From NCBI RefSeq assembly GCF_019443405.1, contig NZ_CP080376.1:2542001-2606000 (forward strand): 64,000 nucleotides of DNA. The letters are read 5' to 3'. Positions 31,101-38,213 of the stretch are shown here, piece by piece. The DNA comes from Brevundimonas sp. PAMC22021. GTDB taxonomy: Bacteria; Pseudomonadota; Alphaproteobacteria; Caulobacterales; Caulobacteraceae. A program made the position numbers and the translations under genes. Each line of letters opens with the position of its first letter. Within the stretch, counting starts at the first letter, position 1. The notes beneath the pieces are model-generated. The model made no database searches and had not been told where the DNA came from. It was given only the letters and a program-made list of their open reading frames with translations.

Positions 31101-31182
31101 CCTCGATATAGGCGGCGTTCGCGCCATAGAGAAAGGAGGTCTCGGCAAAGACCTGGTTCAGCCGACCCGCATCGTCCGCCAT
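28165..31182 (-). CDS. sucA: 2-oxoglutarate dehydrogenase E1 component
   Basis: A 1005-residue thiamine-diphosphate enzyme that decarboxylates 2-oxoglutarate in the TCA cycle. The ATG at 31182 gives [33 protein letters not shown], the usual E2-binding N-terminus. Other landmarks are [19 protein letters not shown], the ThDP motif [17 protein letters not shown] through [10 protein letters not shown], and [20 protein letters not shown]. Length is normal. It starts a sucA-sucB transcript after the sucD terminator; an E3 (lpd) gene is not in the window. Confidence 0.97.
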   Translation of the reverse strand: [1005 protein letters not shown]

Positions 31183-31315
31183 TATGCTTCGTGTCCGTCT
31201 CTGAAGCCCTCGCGCACACAACCGCGTGAAGGCGCGCCCGTCATATAGGCCCGGTTTCCTGACGGGTCATGACCGAAAGGGGGCGCTCAGGCGAGAAATT
31301 GGTCGGATGGACAAA

Positions 31316-31347
31316 GAAAAACGCCCCCGGCGCGAACCGAGGGCGTT
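31316..31347 (-). terminator. Rho-independent terminator after sucD
   Basis: Read on the minus strand, AACGCCC (31347-31341) pairs with GGGCGTT (31326-31320), extended by CGG/CCG inside, and is followed by TTTTC. It should end the sucC-sucD message 24 bases after sucD, so sucA needs its own promoter in 31183-31315. Confidence 0.85.
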
Positions 31348-31370
31348 CATCCTTGGCGGAAGAGGCGAAA

Positions 31371-32273
31371 TCAGCCCTTCAGCACGTCCACCAGCGTCTT
31401 GCCCAGACGCGCCGGCGACGGCGACACGGTGATGCCGGCCGCTTCCATCGCCGCGATCTTGGATTCCGCGTCGCCCTTGCCGCCGGAGACGACGGCGCCG
31501 GCGTGGCCCATGGTGCGGCCCTTGGGCGCCGTGCGGCCCGCGATAAAGCCGGCCATCGGCTTCTTGCGGCCCTTCTTGGCTTCGTCGATCAGGAACTGGG
31601 CCGCGTCTTCCTCGGCCGAGCCGCCGATCTCGCCGATCATGATGATCGACTGGGTCTCGTCGTCGGCCAGGAACATCTCCAGCACGTCGATGAACTCGGT
31701 GCCCTTGACCGGGTCGCCGCCGATGCCGACCGCCGTGGTCTGGCCCAGGCCCTCGTTGGTGGTCTGGAACACCGCCTCATAGGTCAGGGTGCCCGAGCGC
31801 GAGACGATGCCGACGTTGCCCTTCTTGAAGATCGAGCCCGGCATGATGCCGATCTTGCACTCGTCCGGCGTCATGATGCCCGGGCAGTTGGGGCCGAGCA
31901 GACGCGAGTTGGAGCGGTCCAGCCGCGCCTTGACCCGCACCATGTCCAGCACCGGAATGCCCTCGGTGATGCAGGTGATGAAGGGGATCTCGGCGTCGAT
32001 CGCCTCGATGATGGCGTCGGCGGCGCCCGCCGGCGGGACATAAATGACCGAGGCGTCGGCGCCGGTCGCTTCCTTGCCTTCGGCGACGGTGGCGAAGATC
32101 GGCAGGTTCTCGCCGTTCGCGCCCGTCCAGGTCTCGCCGCCCTTCTTGGGATGAATGCCGCCGACCATCTGCGTGCCGTGGTAGGCCAGCGCCTGTTCGG
32201 TGTGGAAGCTGCCGGTCTTGCCGGTCAGCCCCTGAACCAGGATCTTGGTGTTCTTGTTGACCAGAATGGACAT
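31371..32273 (-). CDS. sucD: Succinyl-CoA synthetase alpha subunit
   Basis: A 300-residue subunit that carries the phosphohistidine of succinyl-CoA synthetase. The N-terminus [29 protein letters not shown] forms the CoA-binding Rossmann fold. The phosphohistidine lies in [17 protein letters not shown], and [20 protein letters not shown] is a second family signature. It generates ATP or GTP from succinyl-CoA with SucC. It is separated from sucC by a 178-residue secreted protein gene, which is unusual. Confidence 0.97.
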   Translation of the reverse strand: MSILVNKNTKILVQGLTGKTGSFHTEQALAYHGTQMVGGIHPKKGGETWTGANGENLPIFATVAEGKEATGADASVIYVPPAGAADAIIEAIDAEIPFITCITEGIPVLDMVRVKARLDRSNSRLLGPNCPGIMTPDECKIGIMPGSIFKKGNVGIVSRSGTLTYEAVFQTTNEGLGQTTAVGIGGDPVKGTEFIDVLEMFLADDETQSIIMIGEIGGSAEEDAAQFLIDEAKKGRKKPMAGFIAGRTAPKGRTMGHAGAVVSGGKGDAESKIAAMEAAGITVSPSPARLGKTLVDVLKG

Positions 32274-32308
32274 GTTTGTGTCGCCTTAGAACTGTGCTGA
32301 GGGCGGCG

Positions 32309-32845
32309 CTAATGGGCCGCCAGAGTGGTGTCGTTGCGAACCCTGGCGATCCGCATGGAACTTTGAGCGCGCCGAAATTGCGCGTCTATGTAGCCGTCGT
32401 CCGCCTGCCAGGCAGCTGTCTGGAAATCGCCATCCGGGTTGCGCCGCACGGCGGGCCGCATGCGAACCATCCCGAGCCGATCCTCTGCGATGGCGCGTAG
32501 AGGCTCCCGCCACTCTTCCCATCGATCACTGAGGACACCGCAGACGGTGCCTGCCGGGTACACGACGCTTACTGCGCGAGAGGGGTCGACCTGACCCGCG
32601 GGATAGGCACCCGTAAAGACCGTTATGGGCCCGGCCTGATAGGCATCCGCCCACAAGAAGCCGTCGTGTCCCTCCGTTTGCGGGTAGGGAACCTCGGCCC
32701 AGTCGCGCTCTGCTGCGAGCTTCTGAATGGCCTTCCGATCACCGGCGACGGTCCCACATGTGTCGGCGAAGACCGCCACGGCTGAAGGTGAGCCGAGATC
32801 AGCCGCCTGAAGATTCAGGGACAGCAGAACGGCCAAACCCAGCAT
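32309..32845 (-). CDS. Secreted hypothetical protein inserted between sucC and sucD
   Basis: A 178-residue protein. Residues 1-15 form a short signal peptide ending near LNLQAAD. The mature part has two cysteines ([23 protein letters not shown] and [14 protein letters not shown]) that could form one disulfide, and the repeated [20 protein letters not shown] and [10 protein letters not shown] segments. I do not recognise the family. Its ATG overlaps the sucC stop by one base (TGATG), so it is translated from the suc message. The gap to sucD is 35 bases. Confidence 0.7.
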   Translation of the reverse strand: MLGLAVLLSLNLQAADLGSPSAVAVFADTCGTVAGDRKAIQKLAAERDWAEVPYPQTEGHDGFLWADAYQAGPITVFTGAYPAGQVDPSRAVSVVYPAGTVCGVLSDRWEEWREPLRAIAEDRLGMVRMRPAVRRNPDGDFQTAAWQADDGYIDAQFRRAQSSMRIARVRNDTTLAAH

Positions 32846-34035
32846 CAGCCGACCGCCGCGACGATCTTCTGGGCGGCGTCGTCCAGGTCGTCGGCGGCCG
32901 TGATGGCGAGGCCGGACTGGTTCAGGATCGTCTTGCCCTTTTCGACGTTGGTGCCTTCCAGGCGCACCACCAGCGGCACGGTCAGGCCCACTTCCTTGAC
33001 CGCCGCGACCACGCCCTCGGCGATCACGTCGCACTTCATGATGCCGCCAAAGATGTTGACCAGGATGCCCTGCACCTTGGGATCGGCGGTGATGATCTTG
33101 AAGGCCGCCGCGACCTTTTCCTTGGAGGCGCCGCCGCCGACGTCGCAGAAATTGGCCGGCTCCTTGCCGTACAGCTTGATGATGTCCATCGTCGCCATGG
33201 CCAGGCCTGCGCCGTTCACCATGCAGCCGATGTTGCCGTCCAGCGCCACATAGGCGAGGTCCCACTTGGAAGCCTCGATCTCCTTGGCGTCCTCTTCGGT
33301 CTCGTCGCGCAGCGCCTTCATGTCGTCGTGACGGAACAGTGCGTTGCCGTCGAACGAGACCTTGGCGTCCAGCACGCGCAGACGGCCGTCGGTCATGACG
33401 ATCAGCGGGTTCACCTCCAGCAGCGCCATGTCCTTCTCGACAAACGCCTTGTAGAGCGCGGGGAACAGAGACTTGGCGTCCTCGGCCGCGGCGTCCGACA
33501 GGCCGTAGGCGTCGGAGATGGCCTTGACGTCGGCCCCGGTCACGCCCGCTTCCGGGTCGATGGCGACGGTGATGATCTTTTCGGGCGTGTCGTGGGCCAC
33601 GGCCTCGATGTCCATGCCGCCTTCGGTCGAGACAACGAACGACACGCGGCCGGTCGAGCGATCAACCAGCAGAGAGCAGTACAGCTCGCGCTCGATGTCG
33701 GCGCCGTCCTCGATGTAGAGGCGGTTCACCTGCTTGCCGGCGTCGCCCGTCTGGGCGGTGACCAGGGTGTTGCCCAGCATGTCGGTGGCGTGGGCGACGA
33801 CCTCTTCGATCGACTTGGCCAGGCGCACGCCGCCCTTGGCCTCGGCGCCCAGTTCCTTGAACTTGCCCTTGCCGCGGCCGCCGGCGTGGATCTGCGACTT
33901 CACCACATAGAGCGGGCCGGGCAGCTGGCGGGCGGCGGCTTCCGCCTCGTCCGCCGAAGTGATGGCGACGCCCGAGGCAACCGGAGCGCCGAAGCCCTTG
34001 AGGACCTGCTTGGCCTGATATTCGTGGATGTTCAT
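32845..34035 (-). CDS. sucC: Succinyl-CoA synthetase beta subunit
   Basis: A 396-residue ATP-grasp subunit. The start [19 protein letters not shown] is canonical, [19 protein letters not shown] is the nucleotide-binding loop, and [19 protein letters not shown] and [13 protein letters not shown] mark the C-terminal CoA-ligase domain. It works with SucD in the TCA cycle. The sequence before the ATG at 34035 is pyrimidine-rich (TTCCTCCCC) with no Shine-Dalgarno match, and an in-frame TTG lies at 34053, so the exact start deserves care. Confidence 0.96.
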   Translation of the reverse strand: MNIHEYQAKQVLKGFGAPVASGVAITSADEAEAAARQLPGPLYVVKSQIHAGGRGKGKFKELGAEAKGGVRLAKSIEEVVAHATDMLGNTLVTAQTGDAGKQVNRLYIEDGADIERELYCSLLVDRSTGRVSFVVSTEGGMDIEAVAHDTPEKIITVAIDPEAGVTGADVKAISDAYGLSDAAAEDAKSLFPALYKAFVEKDMALLEVNPLIVMTDGRLRVLDAKVSFDGNALFRHDDMKALRDETEEDAKEIEASKWDLAYVALDGNIGCMVNGAGLAMATMDIIKLYGKEPANFCDVGGGASKEKVAAAFKIITADPKVQGILVNIFGGIMKCDVIAEGVVAAVKEVGLTVPLVVRLEGTNVEKGKTILNQSGLAITAADDLDDAAQKIVAAVG

Positions 34036-34078
34036 GGGGAGGAACCGCCGCAATCGCTGCTGGGAGAAGGTTGCGGGG

Positions 34079-34108
34079 CTTATAGGCCCCCGTTCTTTAC
34101 GGGCGCAA
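34079..34108 (-). promoter_or_regulatory. Possible promoter for sucC
   Basis: On the minus strand TTGCGC (34108-34103) and TATAAG (34084-34079) are 18 bases apart. The -10 box is one base from consensus; the -35 box is weak. Transcription would begin near 34072, leaving a leader of about 37 bases. Confidence 0.4.
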
Positions 34109-34126
34109 CCGTCTGGCGGATCGGCC

Positions 34127-35611
34127 TCAGTCGACCCAGTCGCGCTTCAGCGTGCGCGAGGCGCCGATCAGCAGGACGGACGCCAGGATGTAGAAGCCCA
34201 AGCCGCTGTAGATGGCCCAGCGCAGGCTTTCCTCGCCGAACCGCGGCGCCAGGAGGTCGCTCATCCAGCCGAAGTAGGAAAAGCCCACCGCCAGTCCCAG
34301 CAGGTTGTTGATCAGCAAAAACAGGGCGGACGCCGTGGAGCGCATCGGCGCCGGAACCAGCGACTGAACCGCCGCCGTCAGCGGCCCAAGCCACGTGAGG
34401 TTCAGCCCCGTCGGGATCAGGAAGATCAGAAAGGCCAAAACCAGCGCTTGCCCCTGCGATCCGCCGCCTGGCAGCAGCTGGCCGATCAGCCAATGCGAGT
34501 TCATCGCCAGGACGAAACAGGGCGCCGAGATCAAAAAGGCGATGGCGGGCGTCAGCGGGTAGGCGCCCTTGCTCTTTTGCGCCAGCCGATCGGCCACCAC
34601 GCCGCCGCCCCAGATGCCGGCCAGACCTCCGATCAGGGCGATGCCGGAATAGTACCAGCTGGTCTGGGCCAGGGTCAGATCAAAGGAGCGCATGAAGAAC
34701 AGCGGCAACCAACCCGCCACGCCATAGCCGCACACCGACGACGACGCCGCGCCCAGCGCCAGGAGCCAGAAGCTGGGCTTTGGGATCACCACCGACGCGG
34801 CCTGCTTCGCCACCGCCAGTGACAGGCCGATCACCAGCAGCAACCCGCCGCCGAAAGCGAGGGCCGTCCAGCCGGCGCCGACGGCCGCGGCGACACCCGC
34901 CCCCATCAGCAACAAGGCTCCCAGCCCGAGCATGACCGTCGCCGCCCGCCGCCCGAGGCGGTCTGACGCCGGCGCATCTCCCTGCGGCAGCGACGTCTCG
35001 GCCGCCTCGCGTCGCGCCCGTCGAGGCTCGCGCACCGTGAACAGCAGCAGGGGCGCCACGACCAGGCCGAGCAGGCCGACCACCACAAAGGCTGTGCGCC
35101 AGCCCCAGGTCGCCGCCAGCAATCCGCCGACCAGCGTGCCGCCGGCCATGCCGATCGGGATGCCGAAGGCGAAGCCCGCCAATGCGCGCGCCCGCTGCTC
35201 GGGCGGAAAATAGTCAGCGATCAGGGAATAGGCCGGGGCCACCCCGCCCGCCTCGCCCACGCCCACGCCCATGCGGCACAGGAACAGCTGGCCGAAACCG
35301 CCCGCCGCGCCGCACAGGGCGGTGAAGCCCGACCAGACCGCCAGCGCCCCCGTCATGATCCAGACCCGGCTGGTGCGGTCCGCCAGCCAGGCCAGCGGGA
35401 TGGCCAGGGTCGAATAGACGCTGGCGAAGGCGATGCCGCCCAACAGTCCGAACTGGGTGTCCGACAGGCCGAACTCGGCCTTCAGCGGCGCGGCCAGGAT
35501 GCCGATGATCTGCCGGTCGATGAAGTTCAGCGCATAGACGACGATCAGCACGCCCAGCACATAGAAGCGGTAGGCCGAGCGCGGCGGCAAGGAAGTTTCC
35601 TGCATCGACAT
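34127..35611 (-). CDS. MFS transporter, spinster-like
   Basis: A 494-residue major-facilitator protein with about 12 membrane helices. The N-terminal half carries [26 protein letters not shown] and [18 protein letters not shown] (motif A), plus [29 protein letters not shown]. This pattern is typical of the spinster/hexuronate-like group found in many copies in Caulobacterales. The substrate is not predictable. Two nearby ATGs (35611 and 35605) are possible starts. It lies upstream of sucC on the same strand, where mdh is often found. Confidence 0.87.
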   Translation of the reverse strand: MSMQETSLPPRSAYRFYVLGVLIVVYALNFIDRQIIGILAAPLKAEFGLSDTQFGLLGGIAFASVYSTLAIPLAWLADRTSRVWIMTGALAVWSGFTALCGAAGGFGQLFLCRMGVGVGEAGGVAPAYSLIADYFPPEQRARALAGFAFGIPIGMAGGTLVGGLLAATWGWRTAFVVVGLLGLVVAPLLLFTVREPRRARREAAETSLPQGDAPASDRLGRRAATVMLGLGALLLMGAGVAAAVGAGWTALAFGGGLLLVIGLSLAVAKQAASVVIPKPSFWLLALGAASSSVCGYGVAGWLPLFFMRSFDLTLAQTSWYYSGIALIGGLAGIWGGGVVADRLAQKSKGAYPLTPAIAFLISAPCFVLAMNSHWLIGQLLPGGGSQGQALVLAFLIFLIPTGLNLTWLGPLTAAVQSLVPAPMRSTASALFLLINNLLGLAVGFSYFGWMSDLLAPRFGEESLRWAIYSGLGFYILASVLLIGASRTLKRDWVD

Positions 35612-35633
35612 CGGGGCGTTCCGGCGCGGCGGA

Positions 35634-36074
35634 CTAACCCGCCGCCTCGCCCTGCAGCAAGGCGGCGGCGGACGCGGCGCAGCCGTTCAGTCGCGTCTCG
35701 CCCAGCTCCACAAGCGCCGTCAGAGGATAAAGCCGGTCGCTCATGCCGTCCGAACATTCCGTCGCCATCAGGATGACGATGAAGGGTTCGCCCTCCGAGG
35801 GCTTAACGGTCCAGGTCGCGGTCGTGCCCTGCACCACCGGACCGGCGTTGGCGCCCCGGCGCTCGGCCTGTTCGATATCGGAATAGACCACCGCATCCGC
35901 ATCGATCGCGACGCCCCAGAAGGGCTCGGTCCCCACCGCCCGCACCGGCTGGGTCAGATCGACCCCGCCCAGCGTCGCCGGCTCCGCCGCATCGGCCTTG
36001 CGCGACGGCGCGTCATTGTCCGAACAGGCGGCAAGGGCCAACGCCGCGGCGAGGCCGATAGTGATGCGGGACAC
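35634..36074 (-). CDS. COG3650-like lipoprotein
   Basis: A 146-residue lipoprotein. The GTG at 36074 has AGGAGGAG six bases upstream and is far better than upstream in-frame ATGs. The signal peptide ends in the lipobox LALAAC. The mature part has the TEPFWGVAID motif and a C-terminal ATECSDGMSDRLYPLTALVEL segment seen in a family of uncharacterised envelope proteins. Two further cysteines may pair. It is divergent from the cytosine methyltransferase gene with a 52-base gap. Confidence 0.75.
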   Translation of the reverse strand: MSRITIGLAAALALAACSDNDAPSRKADAAEPATLGGVDLTQPVRAVGTEPFWGVAIDADAVVYSDIEQAERRGANAGPVVQGTTATWTVKPSEGEPFIVILMATECSDGMSDRLYPLTALVELGETRLNGCAASAAALLQGEAAG

Positions 36075-36126
36075 GGCGGCTCCTCCTGCGCTGCGCGAAG
36101 GGACATGCTGCGCTATAGCTGGACAC

Positions 36127-37251
36127 ATGTCGATTCGACCGGTCGCCCATGAGTTCTTCGCCGGCGGCGGCCTGGCCGGAATCGGGCTGTCCGGCGACTT
36201 CGACATCGGCTTCGCCAACGACATGGATGCGATGAAGGCGGCGGCTTTCCGCGCCAATCATCCGCAGGTTCCCTTCCATCAAGGCGACGTCTGGGACCTT
36301 GGATCCTTGGAGCTGCCCGGTCGGCCCGACCTGTGCTGGGCCTCCTCGCCGTGCCAGGACGTCAGCCTGGCCGGCGCGCGCGGAGGGCTGGAGGCGCGGC
36401 GGTCCGGCGCCTTCTGGGGCTTCTGGCGGTTGATGCAGGGACTGGAGGCGCAGGGACGCGCGCCCCGGCTGATCGTGCTGGAGAATGTGGTCGGCCTGCT
36501 GTCCTCTGGTGGAGGCGCGGACTTCGCCGCCGTCTGCTGGGCCATGACCGAGCTGGGCTACGTCGTCGGCGCGCTGGAGATCGACGCGGCGCTGTGGCTG
36601 CCGCAATCGCGACCCCGGCTGTTCGTGGTGGCCATGAAGGATGCGCAGGGACCATCGACGGCAGGTCCGCGCACGCCCTTCCACTCGCCCCGCCTGATCG
36701 CCGCCCAGGCCGCCCTGCCCGACGCGGTGCGGCGGCGCTGGCGCTGGTGGTCGCTGACGCCGCCGCCCCTGCGCAACCTCGATCTGGCGTCGGTCCTCGC
36801 GCCGGATGCGGCCTGCGACTGGTTCGACGCGCCAAGGGCCGAGGCCCTGCTGTCGCTGCTGGCGCCGCTTCACCGGCAGAAGCTGGAAGCTGTCGCGGCG
36901 TCCGGCGAGCGCCGGATCGGCGCGGCCTATCGTCGGGTTCGGCGCGAGGGCGATGGAAAGCATCAGCGGCTGGAGCTTCGCTTCGACGGCCTGGCCGGGT
37001 GCCTGCGCACCCCCGCGGGCGGGTCGTCCCGGCAGTATGTGGTGGCGGCCGAGCAGGGCCGCGTGCGCATTCGCTATCTGACCGCGCGGGAGGCGGCGCG
37101 GTTGATGGGTCTGCCGGACGATTATCGGTTGCCGGCGCGCGAGTCGGCCGGTCTGAAGCTGACGGGAGACGCAGTCGCCGTGCCGGTGGTGCGCACCCTC
37201 AGCCAAGAATTGCTGCGGCCCGCGCTGACCGCCGCCGCACGCGCCGCCTAG
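36127..37251 (+). CDS. DNA (cytosine-5-)-methyltransferase, solitary
   Basis: A 374-residue enzyme with the C5-methyltransferase motifs in order: FAGGGLAGIGL (motif I, residues 11-21), SSPCQDVSLAG with catalytic C76 (IV), ENV at 119-121 (VI), QSRPRLF at 160-166 (VIII) and GDAVAVPVV near the end (X). The target-recognition region is about 210-300. The sequence it modifies cannot be read from the protein. No restriction endonuclease or vsr gene adjoins it, so it looks like an orphan methylase. The ATG at 36127 starts at the fold boundary. Confidence 0.9.
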   Translation: MSIRPVAHEFFAGGGLAGIGLSGDFDIGFANDMDAMKAAAFRANHPQVPFHQGDVWDLGSLELPGRPDLCWASSPCQDVSLAGARGGLEARRSGAFWGFWRLMQGLEAQGRAPRLIVLENVVGLLSSGGGADFAAVCWAMTELGYVVGALEIDAALWLPQSRPRLFVVAMKDAQGPSTAGPRTPFHSPRLIAAQAALPDAVRRRWRWWSLTPPPLRNLDLASVLAPDAACDWFDAPRAEALLSLLAPLHRQKLEAVAASGERRIGAAYRRVRREGDGKHQRLELRFDGLAGCLRTPAGGSSRQYVVAAEQGRVRIRYLTAREAARLMGLPDDYRLPARESAGLKLTGDAVAVPVVRTLSQELLRPALTAAARAA

Positions 37252-37529
37252 CGGTCTTCTTCGGGGCGGCCGGGATCGAAGGTGTTGTCGACGCCGTCGT
37301 CCCAGCCTTCGCGGTCGGAGCGGAAGGCCAGGCTCATCAGGCCCCAGGTCAGGCCCAGGGTGCCGATGACGCCGAGCCCCAGCGCGATCCAGCCATGGAT
37401 CGACATTGCGCCGCCGCCGATGAAGGCCCAGAAGGCGCCCAGCGCCCAGGTCGCGCCGGCCCCGATCGCCGTCGCCAGGGCCAGCCGGATCAGGAAGCGG
37501 CGCGTCCGACCTGGCCCAGGTTCAGGCAT
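37248..37529 (-). CDS. Small two-helix membrane protein
   Basis: A 93-residue protein with a basic N-terminus (MPEPGPGRTRRFLIR), two hydrophobic segments at about 13-37 and 42-68, and an acidic C-terminus (DREGWDDGVDNTFDPGRPEEDR). Function is unknown. It follows ydbL on the same strand by 18 bases, so it is likely co-transcribed with the ydbH-ynbE-ydbL envelope set. Its 3' end overlaps the methyltransferase stop region by 4 bases. Confidence 0.65.
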   Translation of the reverse strand: MPEPGPGRTRRFLIRLALATAIGAGATWALGAFWAFIGGGAMSIHGWIALGLGVIGTLGLTWGLMSLAFRSDREGWDDGVDNTFDPGRPEEDR

Positions 37530-37547
37530 GGCCTCAGCCCGCCGGTG

Positions 37548-37907
37548 TTACCGCTGGACCCACTGGCCCTGGGCGTTGCGATACCACTGGCCCGAAGAGA
37601 TGCGGGGCAACAGCTGGCTTTCGAACATGCGGGCGCCGGCCACGTCGGCGCTGGTGCCCGCGTCCGCCGCGCTGCGAGCATAGGCCTGGCGGCGACCGGC
37701 GTTGGTGGCGTCCACCGCCGCGCGCAGGGCGGGGTCGCTGCTGGACGTGCGGAAGCCGACAAAGCCGTCGGCCTGCTCGCCCACCACGCCCTGGCTCTTG
37801 GCCTGGTCGATCAGCGCCTTCTGGGCGCCCGTCTGGGCGATGGCCGCGCCGGCCACGCCCAGCGCGAGAACGGAGGCGGCGATCACAAAGGTTTTGCGGA
37901 AGGTCAT
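37548..37907 (-). CDS. ydbL: YdbL family periplasmic protein (DUF1318)
   Basis: A 119-residue protein with a signal peptide cleaved near AAIAQ25. The core LIDQAKSQGVVGEQADGFVGF and AAVDATNAGRRQAYARSAADAGTSADVAGARMFESQLLP match DUF1318. In E. coli YdbL acts with YnbE and YdbH, where it appears to chaperone assembly of the bridge. It is the third gene of the operon, 29 bases after ynbE. Confidence 0.88.
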   Translation of the reverse strand: MTFRKTFVIAASVLALGVAGAAIAQTGAQKALIDQAKSQGVVGEQADGFVGFRTSSSDPALRAAVDATNAGRRQAYARSAADAGTSADVAGARMFESQLLPRISSGQWYRNAQGQWVQR

Positions 37908-37936
37908 TTCAGCCTGCCCTTTCAAAAAAGACGGCG

Positions 37937-38128
37937 TCAAAACAGGTTCGGATTGTCCTGGAGCAGCTGCTGCAGCTCCCGATCCAGACGAACGCGCACG
38001 TCGGCGTCGAGTTTTGCGTAAATCTGGATCGGGGCCACTTCCAGCTTGATCGTCGGCGCGCAGGCTCCAAGGCTCGCGGTCAGAAGGCCGGCGCCGAGAA
38101 GGGCGAGAACGAGCGGGCGCTGGGTCAT
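37937..38128 (-). CDS. ynbE: YnbE family lipoprotein
   Basis: A 63-residue outer-membrane lipoprotein. The lipobox ends at C23 (ASLGAC) and the mature part is IKLEVAPIQIYAKLDADVRVRLDRELQQLLQDNPNLF. In E. coli YnbE multimerises with the C-terminus of YdbH to form an envelope-spanning bridge. The ATG at 38128 gives the signal peptide; the longer frame to 38164 does not. It lies 85 bases after ydbH. Confidence 0.88.
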   Translation of the reverse strand: MTQRPLVLALLGAGLLTASLGACAPTIKLEVAPIQIYAKLDADVRVRLDRELQQLLQDNPNLF

Positions 38129-38213
38129 GGCGGCGGGGCTCCGTTTGAATGCGACTGGGGGCATTTAGCATGCCCGTGGGTGAACGCCGCCTGAATGGGG
38201 AGGATTACCCTGT

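Noticed and set aside
31242..31247. TATATG on the minus strand as the sucA -10 box
   Set aside because: No acceptable -35 box at a suitable distance, so I did not call a promoter although one must exist in this gap.
28207..31248. Plus-strand frame of about 1000 codons opposite sucA
   Set aside because: Shadow of sucA codon bias; no recognisable domain and no ribosome site.
34036..34053. Alternative TTG start adding six residues to SucC
   Set aside because: [10 protein letters not shown] is the conserved N-terminus of the family; the TTG has no better ribosome site.
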